From the NCBI RefSeq assembly GCF_008635795.1, contig NZ_VWRQ01000002.1:1-64000 (forward strand): a DNA stretch of 64,000 nucleotides. Reading direction: 5' to 3'. The position numbers and the translations under genes are program-made. This document shows, piece by piece, positions 33,733 through 43,131 of this stretch (position 1 is the first letter of the stretch; each line of letters starts with the position of its first letter). Source of the DNA: Paenibacillus tepidiphilus. GTDB taxonomy: Bacteria > Bacillota > Bacilli > Paenibacillales > Paenibacillaceae. A model generated the notes under the pieces. It did not search any database, was not told where the DNA came from, and worked only from the letters and a program-made list of their open reading frames with translations.

Positions 33733-35673
33733 ATGCAAAATTTCGGATTCGCAAGAGTAGCCGCCGGCTCCCCGGAGCTGCGGGTGGCCGATTGCGAGTT
33801 TAACACCACGCAAATCATCGAGGTGATCCGGCAAGCCCAGGAGCAGCAGGCCGAGTATCTGGTTCTGCCCGAGCTGTGCATTACGGGTTATACCTGTGCG
33901 GACTTATTCCTGCAGCAAACGTTGCTGGATGCAGCGCTGCAGTCCCTGCTCAAGCTGGCTGCCGCCACGGAAGGACGGCAGCTCGTCGTCATCGCCGGGG
34001 TCCCGCTTTCTATTAAAGGAAGGCTCTTTAATTGTGCCGCCGTTCTGCAGCGGGGTAAAATACTGGGCATCGTGCCCAAGACCTGCTTGCCCGGCTACAG
34101 TGAATTCTATGAGCCCCGCTGGTTCGCAGAGGCCGAAGAGCTGGAAGTCACCGAGCTGCGGATCGGGGGCAGCAGCGTACCTATCGGCAAGGATCTGATC
34201 TTCGTTCATGAGGACAACGACAATCTGTCCTTCGGCGTGGAAATCTGCGAGGACCTGTGGGTACCGGTTCCGCCGAGCAGCCTGCTGGCCCAGGCCGGCG
34301 CGGTGCTGCTGTTCAACCCGTCGGCCAGCAATGAGCTGGTCGGCAAGGCCGATTACCGCCGTCAGCTCGTCAGCAGCCAGTCCGCCTCCTGCGTGGCGGC
34401 TTATGTCTATGCTGGTGCGAACGCCGGGGAATCGACGACGGATGTCGTGTTCGGCGGCCATTCGCTGATTGCCGAGAACGGCCAGCTGCTCGCGGAGTCG
34501 GAGCGGTTCACCTTTGAGAGCCGGCTGACCATCGCCGATATCGATGTGCCGCGTCTCCAGTACTCGCGTACGGTAATGGGCACCTTCCGCTCCGGCAAGG
34601 GCCGCCGCAACTATCGCGAGATCACCTATGCGGAGCCCGCTCCGCAGAATATGGAACGCAAGCTAAAGCGCATGGTGGCGATGAATCCGTTCGTGCCGGG
34701 CAATCCGCAGCAGCGGGACGAGCGCTGCCGGGAGATCCTGTCCATCCAGACCTCGGGCCTGATGAAGCGTATCCGGCACATCGGCACGAAGCAGGCCGTC
34801 ATCGGCATCTCCGGCGGGCTGGATTCGACGCTGGCGCTGCTGGTGGCCGTCCGGGCCATGGAACAGCTCGGCCGTCCGGCCAGCGATGTGCTCGCGGTGA
34901 CGATGCCGGGCTTCGGCACGACGAACCGCACCTACGACAACGCCGTCGGCCTGATCAAGGCGCTTGGCGCTTCGCTGATGGTGGTCGATATCAAGGAGGC
35001 CTGCCTCCAGCATTTCAAGGACATCGGCCACGACAAGGATGTCCATGATCTGACCTATGAGAACGTGCAGGCGCGCGAACGTACGCAGATTCTGATGGAC
35101 CTCGCCAACAAGAACGGCGGGATTGTCATCGGCACCGGCGATTTGTCCGAGCTGGCCCTTGGCTGGTGTACCTACAACGGCGACCATATGTCGATGTACA
35201 GCGTTAACTCGGGCATTCCGAAGACGCTGATCCAGTATGTCGTACGCTGGTATGCCGACCATGAGGCCGATGCGACCGCAGAGAAGCTGCTCACCAGCAT
35301 CATTGAGACCGGCATCAGCCCGGAGCTGCTGCCTCCGTCGGCCACAGGCGAGATCGTCCAGCTCACCGAGGATATCCTCGGCCCTTATATCGTGCATGAT
35401 TTCTTCTTATATTATATGCTGCGGACAGGCGCCGGCCCGGCCAAAATTCTCCACCTCGCCCAGCACGCCTTCGGCGACGGCTATACCCGGGAGCAGCTCG
35501 TCGGCTGGCTGCGCGTATTCGTGAACCGGTTCTTCACGCAGCAGTTCAAGCGCTCCTGCCTGCCGGACGGGCCGAAGGTCGGCACGGTCAGCCTCTCGCC
35601 GCGCGGCGACTGGCGGATGCCGAGCGATGCTTCCGCTGCTCTCTGGCAGCGCGAGGTGGAGCAGCTGGGCTAA
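33733..35673 (+). CDS. nadE: glutamine-dependent NAD+ synthetase
   Basis: A 646-residue two-domain enzyme for the last step of NAD synthesis, amidation of nicotinate adenine dinucleotide. The N-terminal nitrilase-type glutaminase has the Glu-Lys-Cys triad in LVLPELCITGY, VPKTCLPGYSEFYEPRWF and FGVEICEDLW. The C-terminal synthetase has the PP-loop SGGLDSTLALL and GTGDLSELALGWCTYNGDHM. This is the long, glutamine-using form. ATG 33733 chosen with AGGTGA upstream; a GTG at 33724 overlaps that site. Confidence 0.95.
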   Translation: MQNFGFARVAAGSPELRVADCEFNTTQIIEVIRQAQEQQAEYLVLPELCITGYTCADLFLQQTLLDAALQSLLKLAAATEGRQLVVIAGVPLSIKGRLFNCAAVLQRGKILGIVPKTCLPGYSEFYEPRWFAEAEELEVTELRIGGSSVPIGKDLIFVHEDNDNLSFGVEICEDLWVPVPPSSLLAQAGAVLLFNPSASNELVGKADYRRQLVSSQSASCVAAYVYAGANAGESTTDVVFGGHSLIAENGQLLAESERFTFESRLTIADIDVPRLQYSRTVMGTFRSGKGRRNYREITYAEPAPQNMERKLKRMVAMNPFVPGNPQQRDERCREILSIQTSGLMKRIRHIGTKQAVIGISGGLDSTLALLVAVRAMEQLGRPASDVLAVTMPGFGTTNRTYDNAVGLIKALGASLMVVDIKEACLQHFKDIGHDKDVHDLTYENVQARERTQILMDLANKNGGIVIGTGDLSELALGWCTYNGDHMSMYSVNSGIPKTLIQYVVRWYADHEADATAEKLLTSIIETGISPELLPPSATGEIVQLTEDILGPYIVHDFFLYYMLRTGAGPAKILHLAQHAFGDGYTREQLVGWLRVFVNRFFTQQFKRSCLPDGPKVGTVSLSPRGDWRMPSDASAALWQREVEQLG

Positions 35674-35755
35674 GGTAGTGGCTCACCGGGGCGGTGAAAC
35701 TGCCACCAGCCCCTTCTGCCCGTGTACCAGGCTGCGCTAACCTCGCTTCCACTGC

Positions 35756-35801
35756 AAACAAGGCTTCCCTTTCGCCCAGGCGAATAAGGGAAGCCTTGTT
35801 T
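35756..35801. terminator. bidirectional terminator
   Basis: AAACAAGGCTTCCCTT pairs with AAGGGAAGCCTTGTTT (16 bp). It lies between nadE and the convergent glycosyltransferase remnant. Confidence 0.88.
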
Positions 35802-35826
35802 ATGCTGCCGGGACCAGCCGGGCGGG

Positions 35827-36652
35827 TTATACCGGCTGCGGCATCAGCGCGATTTTTTCATAATGCTTGTAGAGCGAATGGAAGTTGCCTGAGTAGTTCT
35901 TGTTCCAGGGCTTCTTCCTGCCGCAGAAATGGATGATCGAGCTGTGCTTCACCACGTAATCCATGTCCACTCTACCGTTGCTGGCTAATTTATAATAGAA
36001 ATAATACCGGGGATCGTAGTTGAAGCGCACCTCATCTACCTTCACGATCTCCTTGGCGTACAGGGCGTTGATAATGTCCTGGTCGGGCAGAATCAGCCGG
36101 AGCTTGTTCTCCTCCACAAAAGCGAACACCTCACGCTCATCAATCCGCTGCCGCTGCAGCGCCAGGTTCATCAGCAGCACACCGGAGTTGTAGTACGCCT
36201 CGATGTCATACGGCCGCAGACGCAGCCGGTTAATCTCCTTGACTGAGAGCCTGTCATGGTAAGCCTCCGCAAACAGCGCTTGCGAAATATCGGTCTCATA
36301 CAAGCTGCGGATTTCATTGATAATAATGATATCCGGGTCCAGATACAGGATGGTGTCCATCTCTTCAGGCAAGAATTTGTAAGCCAGAATGCGGTAGTAC
36401 ATTTCCTTGGAATAATGCTTGATAACCGGCGCATCCCTGAACATGTCGTCTCCCACAGTAATGACAGTAACCGCCTGCCCCTCCCGCTCAACGAAGCTCT
36501 GGATACCGGCAAGCTCCCCCTTCCGTAATGCTGGAGTGCATCAGATAAGTTTGAAAGCATTCCCGGGGATTGTTGATAAACAGCGATTTCAGCATGACCT
36601 TCAGCGGCTTAATATAATGCGAATTCAACGTAACGAGAATATTCATACGCAT
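35827..36652 (-). pseudogene. family 8 glycosyltransferase broken by a frameshift
   Basis: The long frame (35827 to about 36520) encodes a GT8/LgtC-like transferase: ILYLDPDIIIIN (DxD metal site), EAYYNSGVLLMNL, PDQDIINALY and HFCGRKKPWNKN. The true N-terminus, MRMNILVTLNSHYIKPLKVML, lies in another frame from 36652. The two frames meet at a run of five C on the + strand (36516-36520); removing one base joins them as ITEGELAGIQSFVERE. So the gene carries a single-base insertion in a homopolymer, real or a sequencing error. If intact it would be about 275 residues. Confidence 0.82.
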
Positions 36653-36945
36653 GAGCTTCGCATCCTATAGACGTTGTAATGGAAAGATTCCCTATTCCAA
36701 TTGTATAGAAGAAAGCAAATGTCCTGCAAGAGCCCGGTACCCTATGCCATTATCAAATCGGCAGCTTATGGAGAAAATAAGCTCCAGCCTGCAAGCGATA
36801 TCATCGGGCATAAAGGCCAGAATAAATATTATAGGCTCCTGATGCTGGCGGTAAACCGGCTGTCAGGGGCAGATTTGCCTTTTTTTGAGCGATTTTGCTG
36901 CCTTGACTGGAATCGGGGGCAGGTGATATATTAGTTCACAGCTTA
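36653..36945. other. intergenic region, nothing recognised
   Basis: No frame shows a ribosome site with a plausible product. A weak GGCA/TGCC hairpin followed by seven T lies near 36872-36887, too short to call a terminator. Confidence 0.4.
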
Positions 36946-36995
36946 ATAATTTAGTGTTTAACTATTAATCAGTTAATCATTAAGCGCTAAATTAT
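36946..36995. promoter_or_regulatory. candidate MarR operator, nested inverted repeats
   Basis: ATAATTTAG (36946-36954) and CTAAATTAT (36987-36995) form a 9 bp inverted repeat; inside it TTAAC and GTTAA form another. The AT-rich dyads end about 35 bases before the marR-like start, as expected for an autoregulated efflux operon. Confidence 0.5.
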
Positions 36996-37030
36996 CTTGT
37001 CCGCAGCACGGTTTCTCCGGAGGTGAAATT

Positions 37031-37459
37031 TTGTCCGATCATAATAAAGACTTCATTGAAATTTCCTCAATGTTCAAGACCTTCCTGAAGGGTATTTCGC
37101 AAAAATGGAATAAGCAAGGCTTTCCGTTGTCCCTTACACAGTTCAAAGCGCTGTTTGTTATATGCAAGGATGGGCCGATGATGGTCTCGCAGCTGGCTGC
37201 CGCACTGGACATGACGCCCGCCGCCATTACAGGAGTGACAGACTTTCTGCTGGCTGAAGGTTATGTGCAGAAGGAGCGCGCTTCCGGCGACCGCCGGGTG
37301 GTCAACATTACGATTACAACCGAAGGCAAAGAACTGATTAAAGTGGTGGAGAACAAGCAGAGGGAGGTGCTGGAGTCGTATTTCCGGATTTTGCCGGATG
37401 AGGATATCGAGCATTTACGGCGTATTTTTGGCACATTGATTGCCGAATTAGACAAATAA
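37031..37459 (+). CDS. MarR family regulator
   Basis: A 142-residue winged-helix repressor: PMMVSQLAAALDMTPAAITGVTDFLLAEGYVQKERASGDRRVVNITITTEGKEL shows the recognition helix and the wing with DRR. The TTG start is supported by GGAGGTG about 6 bases upstream. It is followed 25 bases later by a DHA2 exporter gene, the usual MarR-pump operon in which a toxic compound relieves repression of both. Confidence 0.9.
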   Translation: MSDHNKDFIEISSMFKTFLKGISQKWNKQGFPLSLTQFKALFVICKDGPMMVSQLAAALDMTPAAITGVTDFLLAEGYVQKERASGDRRVVNITITTEGKELIKVVENKQREVLESYFRILPDEDIEHLRRIFGTLIAELDK

Positions 37460-37484
37460 TAAAAAATGGTGGGGAAGAAATTAT

Positions 37485-39107
37485 ATGGAACATTTATCCA
37501 ATAAGCGCAAGCTTACAATTATGATCGCCATCATGGCTGCGATGCTGTTCGCCGCGATCAACCAGACAATTACCAGCACGGCTATGCCGCGCATTATCGC
37601 CATCCTCGACGGGATGGATCTCTACACCTGGACGATCAACATCTATCTGTTGACCTCCACGATTGCAACTGTGCTCGTCGGCAAGCTGTCCGATATGTTC
37701 GGACGCAAGCCGTTCCTGCTGACCGGTATCCTGTTGTTTATGGTCGGCGCGTTCCTGACCGGTACTTCCGACAATGTGCATCAGTTTATTTTTTACCGCG
37801 GGATTCAAGGGATTGGCGCCGGTATTATCCAGTCCACTGCCTTCACCGCTGTAGGCGACCTGTTCCCGCCGCGTGAACGCGGTAAATGGATGGGCCTGAT
37901 GACCGCCGTATTCGGCTTCTCCAGTGTTCTGGGACCAACCCTTGGCGGCTATCTGATCGACCATCTCGACTGGCACTGGCTGTTCTGGATCTTCCTGCCG
38001 CTGGGTGTAGTTGCCTTCGTCCTGATTATGGCCCTGTTCCCGAAAGCCAAACGCGGCGAATCCACCAGCATCGACTATCTGGGCTCCCTGTTCCTGACCA
38101 CGACGATTGTTCCGCTGCTGCTCGCCTTCTCGTGGGCCGGTACGGAATATGACTGGGGCTCCGGACAAATTCTGGGCCTGCTGGCCGCTTCCGTCGTTTC
38201 GGCACTGATCTTTGTCTTCACGGAAACCAAAGCGAAAAATCCGATTTTGCCGCTGCATCTGTTCAAGAACAGTGTCGTTACTGTCTCCAATCTCATCGGC
38301 TTCATTATGAACTTCGGCATGATGGGTGCGCTCATCTACCTGAACTTCTTCGTGCAAGGCGTGCTGGGCATTTCGGCTACGTATGCCGGATATGTAACCA
38401 TGCCGATGTCCATTGTAATGGTAATTGCCAGTGCCGTTACCGGCCAGCTGATTGCCAAGCAAGGGAAGTACAAACGTTTTGCGATGGCTGGCGTGCCGAT
38501 TATGATTGGCGGTATGGCCATCATGATCTTCATGAACAGCGTGCCTGTAGCCATCCTGAGTATGATCGTGTTCGGTCTGGGCCTTGGCCTGGGTATGCCG
38601 GTCTTCTCGCTGGCTACGCAGAACGCCGTTTCCCACAAGGAGCTCGGCGCCGTTACCGCTTCGACCCAGCTGTTCCGTAACCTGGGCGGCACCATCGGTA
38701 TCGCCGTCATGGGTACGGTAATGTCCAACAACCTGACCAAGCATCTGAAAGAAGCGCTGACTTCTTCTCCTGCCGCTCAAGGCCTTAGCCAGCTGGACCC
38801 CGAGGTCTCCAAGCAGCTGACCGCCTTCGCCAATCCGACAGCGCTGATGAACAAGCCGCTGCTGGAGCAGACGCAAGCCAGCCTGCCGGCTGATGTGCAG
38901 CCGCTCTTCGTACAGATGATCGACGGTATCCGCGATGCGCTCGGTCAGACGTTGTCCACTGTGTTCATGACCGGTACCATTGTCCTCGTGGCCGCTTTCA
39001 TCCTCGTCTTCTTCCTGAAGGAGCTGCCGCTGCGCCAGAGCAACCAGGCTGCCGCACCGGCCGAAGCCGAGAGCGACGCACTCGCCAAGAAGCTGCAGGT
39101 GGAGTAA
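37485..39107 (+). CDS. DHA2 family (EmrB/QacA-type) multidrug exporter
   Basis: A 540-residue, 14-helix proton-coupled drug exporter. It starts MEHLSNKRKLTIMIAIMAAMLFAAINQTITSTAMPRI (motif D1 region, with N in place of the usual D). The loop motif GKLSDMFGRKPFLLTGI is present, and helix 5 motif C appears as VLGPTLGGYLIDH. A long soluble loop near residues 420-485 and an Ala/Glu-rich tail follow. Substrate unknown. It shares a transcript with the MarR gene; a terminator lies about 110 bases downstream. Confidence 0.92.
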   Translation: MEHLSNKRKLTIMIAIMAAMLFAAINQTITSTAMPRIIAILDGMDLYTWTINIYLLTSTIATVLVGKLSDMFGRKPFLLTGILLFMVGAFLTGTSDNVHQFIFYRGIQGIGAGIIQSTAFTAVGDLFPPRERGKWMGLMTAVFGFSSVLGPTLGGYLIDHLDWHWLFWIFLPLGVVAFVLIMALFPKAKRGESTSIDYLGSLFLTTTIVPLLLAFSWAGTEYDWGSGQILGLLAASVVSALIFVFTETKAKNPILPLHLFKNSVVTVSNLIGFIMNFGMMGALIYLNFFVQGVLGISATYAGYVTMPMSIVMVIASAVTGQLIAKQGKYKRFAMAGVPIMIGGMAIMIFMNSVPVAILSMIVFGLGLGLGMPVFSLATQNAVSHKELGAVTASTQLFRNLGGTIGIAVMGTVMSNNLTKHLKEALTSSPAAQGLSQLDPEVSKQLTAFANPTALMNKPLLEQTQASLPADVQPLFVQMIDGIRDALGQTLSTVFMTGTIVLVAAFILVFFLKELPLRQSNQAAAPAEAESDALAKKLQVE

Positions 39108-39216
39108 TACCAGGACTTCAAGGCAACAAGCTGCCGGCAGAGGCAATATGCCCGACAGCTGATTATTTAAAGGAAGGCCGCAATACGCGAGTTACTCGCG
39201 TTGCCGCATATAAACC

Positions 39217-39264
39217 AAACAAGGCTACTCCCGTCGCTGCCGTGACGATGGGGTAGCCTTGTTT
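39217..39264. terminator. bidirectional terminator
   Basis: AAACAAGGCTACTCCC pairs with GGGGTAGCCTTGTTT around a 17-base loop, between the exporter and the convergent GH31 operon. Confidence 0.88.
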
Positions 39265-39361
39265 CTTATTGCATGGTTGACGGTTACTGCCGGACTATAA
39301 GCGAACCATAACTCTGTAAGACTAATATAACGATGACGGTATTAAACTTCACTCCGACTGG

Positions 39362-39388
39362 TCTTTCTGGTCTTTCTGGTCTTTCTGG
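39362..39388. repeat. 9 bp tandem repeat
   Basis: TCTTTCTGG is repeated three times, with a partial copy on each side, in non-coding DNA. Probably slippage-prone; no function seen. Confidence 0.7.
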
Positions 39389-39501
39389 ATTCTTTCAGTC
39401 CTTCCACTCTCCAGTGCTAACGTTCCGAAATGCGCTTATCTATCAATGGCCGACGGAACGGATAGCGTACCGGTCAAAGGTTAAGGATATAGGCGCTCCT
39501 G

Positions 39502-42066
39502 TTACATGCGTGCCGTCAACACTTCGCATAAGGCTCCGTAGAGCGGCGCTTCCAGGTCCAGCGATGCCAGCTCCGCCAACACTGCTGCAGGCGACGGAGA
39601 TAAGCGGACCAGCGCGTAAATACACTCCTTCCATTGGAACGCGATCTGCGCGCGGTCCAGCAGGCGGAAGACCTCTGCTTCCGCATTGCTTTCGGCCACC
39701 TTGGCGGCGGCGAAGACTACACGGAGCGGCTCACGGACCGGCAGCTCCGGAATCTCCACGGTCAAGGTATGGGCGGCGGCATCATACTCCAGCCTGGCTG
39801 CAGCCCCGCGGTCTCCGGCATACACTGTAACTTCCGTATCCGTGAAGCCGACGCAGGAGAGCTTCCAGCTGCGCTGCGCCGGAATAGCCGCCGTGTGACC
39901 CGCGGCCGGTCCGATCAGCAGCTCTGCCCGCTCGCCCCATCTCAGGCAGATGTCCGTCCGGCACCAAGCTTCGCGCCGGTCTTCTGGCCGCTCTTCGGGC
40001 CAGTCTTCGGGCGTGTCGCCCTCATCCTCCCAAAGCGTGAAGTCACCGTCCGCTCCGGCGAATACCCGCAGCTCAAGCCGCTGCGGATTAGCGGTCGAGG
40101 ACGTATACTCCGTCAGGTCGGCCATAGGCACTATGCCCCCTGCCTTTGCCAGCACCGGGATCTGCTCCAGCCCCCGGTATAAGGACAACCTTCTGCCGCC
40201 GTCGTACACCCGGCCTGTGAAGAAATCGATCCAGAGCCCTTCCGGCAGCCATGCCTTGAACCCGGCAACGCCGGTGCTGCGGTCGGCCGGCGTGGTGAGC
40301 GGGCAGGCGATCAGCTCGGTGCCGAAATAATATTGGTTCGGCACCTCATACGCCTCCTGCCGCTCCGCATGGCGGTAATACATCGGCGTAACCAGCGGCA
40401 GGCCTTCATGGCCGGCCAGCCGGTTCATGGTGTACAGATACGGGATCAGGCGGTGCCGCAGTAGCAGCGCTTCCTTCATGACGCGCTCGGCTATGGCATT
40501 GAAGCGCCAGGGCTCCTTGCTGTTGAACGGGCTGGCCGAGCTGTGCAGACGCAGAATCGGCGAGAACACGCCGAGCTGCACCCATCTGGCCGCCAGCTCA
40601 TCGTCCAGGCAGCCTAGCATATGCCCGCCGATATCGTGGCTCCACCAGCCGTAGCCGGCATTCGAGGCGGTAGCCGTGAAATACGGCTGGAAGTCCAGCG
40701 ATTCCCAAGTGATAATGGTATCGCCGGAGAAGCCGACCGGATAGCGGTGGCTGCCGAGCCCCGCATAGCGGGAGAAGGTCAGCCGCCGCCTTCCTCTGCG
40801 GCCGCTGTCCAGGTAGTGGTAGTGGTTCAGCATCCAGAGCGGGTCCAGCCCCTGTACCCGGCTGACTCCGCCCTGCTGCCAGTCGATCCACCAGAAATCG
40901 ACGCCCTCTTCCTCCAGCGGGTGATGAAGATATTTGAAGTACGCCCGCAGGAACGCCGGGTCGGTGATATCGAACTCAACCGCATCGCCCTTCCCGGGGT
41001 CGAGGCCCAATTCGGCGGCGATGGCCAGATACGGGTCCTCGAAGGCACGTACCCCGTCTGCGGGATGAACATTAAGCGTCACGCGCTTGCCCATCTCATG
41101 CAGCCGGGAGAGAAATTGCTGCGGATCGGGAAACAGCTCCCGGTTCCAGGTATACCCCGTCCAGCCGCTACCGTAACGCGGATCAATATCGACGAGATGC
41201 CAATCCATGTCGATGACAGAAACGGAGAAGGGAATCTGCTCCTGTTCGAACCGCTCCATCAGCTGCAGGTATTCATCGGCGGTATAACGGTAATACCGGC
41301 TCCACCAGTTACCGAGCGCATAGCGGGGCAGCAGCGGCGCCGGGCCGCACAGCCTGTAGAAATCCTGCAAGCATCTCGTGTATTCACGGCCGTAGCCGAA
41401 GAAATACTGGTCAATCCCTTCACCGGCACGCGGCACGACACTGCCGTCCTCCTCCAGCAGCAGCGAAGCGCTGTCGTCAACCACGGTGTAGCCGGCGCGA
41501 GAGAGCAAGCCCGGCTCCAACGGGATCGCGCCGTCGGCATTGTCCAGCGTCCGGGCGGTCCCGCCCAGATTGGGCGGCGTCTCGCCGTAGTGCCAGGTGC
41601 CCATCAGATGCCCGGACGCGTTACGGACATGAATGCGCAGGCCTTGGCGCGTAAACGGTCCTTTGTCGTAGATTAGATGCAGCCGCTCCGTCACCAGCTC
41701 CAGCCGGTTGCCGTGGTCGATCAGGCGGAAGGCCGGGAACGGAAATTGACGGTTCAGCACCGTCTGCGTCGCCCGGTCCTCGAACCGGTTCCCGGCGCTG
41801 TACTCCAGCCGGATCAGCTGCGGGGTCAGCACGGTCAGGCGGTAGCCGTCTCCCGTGATCTGCGCTTCCGAACTGGCCACCGGCTTGGAGGCAATCCGCC
41901 ACCGCTCGGGTACTGCTGCTTCTGCCTTTGCCGCTGCTTCCCGCCCCGGCAACGCCGACTTCGCCCGATGCCCCACTATCGCTCCTGAATCCGTTGCCTC
42001 TTCCCCCCGCTCTGGCTGCTCCATCTGACCTGCCTCCCCAGCCGTTGTCTTCCAAGTATGCTCCAT
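39502..42066 (-). CDS. GH31 alpha-glucosidase
   Basis: An 854-residue glycoside hydrolase family 31 enzyme that releases sugars from the ends of alpha-linked oligosaccharides. The nucleophile is D395 in FWWIDWQQ, the acid/base is D449 in GFSGDTIITWESL, and WWSHDIGGH follows. An N-terminal galactose-mutarotase-like beta domain (about 65-240) precedes the barrel, and C-terminal beta domains follow. The first 60 residues are a charged, low-complexity extension, but GAGGTTAG at the right distance supports the start. No signal peptide: it acts on imported sugars. Last gene of the cluster. Confidence 0.92.
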   Translation of the reverse strand: MEHTWKTTAGEAGQMEQPERGEEATDSGAIVGHRAKSALPGREAAAKAEAAVPERWRIASKPVASSEAQITGDGYRLTVLTPQLIRLEYSAGNRFEDRATQTVLNRQFPFPAFRLIDHGNRLELVTERLHLIYDKGPFTRQGLRIHVRNASGHLMGTWHYGETPPNLGGTARTLDNADGAIPLEPGLLSRAGYTVVDDSASLLLEEDGSVVPRAGEGIDQYFFGYGREYTRCLQDFYRLCGPAPLLPRYALGNWWSRYYRYTADEYLQLMERFEQEQIPFSVSVIDMDWHLVDIDPRYGSGWTGYTWNRELFPDPQQFLSRLHEMGKRVTLNVHPADGVRAFEDPYLAIAAELGLDPGKGDAVEFDITDPAFLRAYFKYLHHPLEEEGVDFWWIDWQQGGVSRVQGLDPLWMLNHYHYLDSGRRGRRRLTFSRYAGLGSHRYPVGFSGDTIITWESLDFQPYFTATASNAGYGWWSHDIGGHMLGCLDDELAARWVQLGVFSPILRLHSSASPFNSKEPWRFNAIAERVMKEALLLRHRLIPYLYTMNRLAGHEGLPLVTPMYYRHAERQEAYEVPNQYYFGTELIACPLTTPADRSTGVAGFKAWLPEGLWIDFFTGRVYDGGRRLSLYRGLEQIPVLAKAGGIVPMADLTEYTSSTANPQRLELRVFAGADGDFTLWEDEGDTPEDWPEERPEDRREAWCRTDICLRWGERAELLIGPAAGHTAAIPAQRSWKLSCVGFTDTEVTVYAGDRGAAARLEYDAAAHTLTVEIPELPVREPLRVVFAAAKVAESNAEAEVFRLLDRAQIAFQWKECIYALVRLSPSPAAVLAELASLDLEAPLYGALCEVLTARM

Positions 42067-42189
42067 AGCGCTAACCTCTCTGCTTAATTTGTTAGGATGA
42101 TCGTTATTCCCTCACCACTCAGGCTCAACCTATGACACCGTTGCTTTCTTCCCCATGTTCACCGTGTCTCCATAACATCAAGGCTCTGC

Positions 42190-43113
42190 CTACTCCTTCA
42201 CCGCGCCGATCATCACGCCCTGGTTGAAATATTTCTGCAGGAACGGATACACGCACATAATCGGCACCGTAGCGACGATGATCACGGAATAGCGCATCAT
42301 GTTGGCCAGACGCAGGGCGATTTGCGCCGCTTCGCCGCTGCCCATGCCGGACTGCATCTGGTTGGTGATCAGGATGTTGCGCAGGATCAGCTGCAGCGGG
42401 TACAGATCCGGATTCTTCAGATAGATCAGTGCGTTGAAATAGGAATTCCAGTAGCCGACGGCGATCCATAGCCCCAGCACGGCGATGATCGCCTTGGAGA
42501 GCGGCAGGACGACCTGCGCGAAGTATCGAAGATTCCCGCAGCCGTCGATTTGCGCCGCCTCCCACAGATCGCCGGGAATGCTCGTCTGGAAGAACGTGCG
42601 GGCGACGATAATGTTGTACACAACGACCGAGAACGGAAGCACCATAACCAGGAAGGTGTCATACAGATGGAAGTCACGCACAGTCAGAAAGGTCGGAATC
42701 AGTCCGCCGTTGAAGAACATCGTAAAAATAAAGAACAGCGACAGCAGCTTCCGGCCAAACAGGTCTCTGCGCGACAAGGCATAGGCTGCCGGAATGTTGA
42801 CGGCCAGACCGATAAGCGTACCGGCTGCCGTATATAGAATGGTGTTGCGGTAGCCGATCCAGATATTGCTGTGCTTCAGCAATTCCCTGTATCCGTCCAG
42901 CGTAAAGTCCTTCGGCCACAGCCATACCTGCCCGCCCGCCACCGCCGAAGGGTCACTGAAGGACGCGATGACGATGAAGTACAGCGGGTACATCAGCAGG
43001 ATCAGCAGGATCACCGCCACTGCGTACATCGCCCATTCCATCACCGTATCCGAGGAACGGTTGTTTTTGATTTTGCCCTTGCTTGCCCGAAGCGCCGGTT
43101 CAAGGGTTCCCAT
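42190..43113 (-). CDS. sugar ABC transporter permease (LplC-type, CUT1)
   Basis: A 307-residue permease with six membrane helices. The EAA loop that contacts the ATPase is EAAQIDGCGNLRYFAQVVLPLSKA. The long form with VWLWPKDFTLDGYREL and the GGLIPTFL stretch is typical of LplC/YtcP permeases, which use 500-550 residue binding proteins. It partners the upstream permease gene. As usual for this class, no ATPase gene lies in the cluster, so a shared MsmX-like ATPase elsewhere is expected. Confidence 0.93.
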   Translation of the reverse strand: MGTLEPALRASKGKIKNNRSSDTVMEWAMYAVAVILLILLMYPLYFIVIASFSDPSAVAGGQVWLWPKDFTLDGYRELLKHSNIWIGYRNTILYTAAGTLIGLAVNIPAAYALSRRDLFGRKLLSLFFIFTMFFNGGLIPTFLTVRDFHLYDTFLVMVLPFSVVVYNIIVARTFFQTSIPGDLWEAAQIDGCGNLRYFAQVVLPLSKAIIAVLGLWIAVGYWNSYFNALIYLKNPDLYPLQLILRNILITNQMQSGMGSGEAAQIALRLANMMRYSVIIVATVPIMCVYPFLQKYFNQGVMIGAVKE

Positions 43114-43131
43114 AGCTGCTCCACATCCTTT

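Larger units (their letters stand above)
39108..39501. other. intergenic region with hairpins and a 9 bp tandem repeat
   Basis: Holds the palindrome CGCGAGT-T-ACTCGCG (39186-39200), the terminator at 39217-39264 and a tandem 9-mer at 39362-39388. No gene is evident. Confidence 0.6.

Noticed and set aside
37494..39146. 550-codon frame opposite the DHA2 exporter
   Set aside because: Its His/Gln/Asp/Gly-rich composition is what the reverse complement of a hydrophobic membrane-protein gene gives. The exporter on the other strand has full family motifs.
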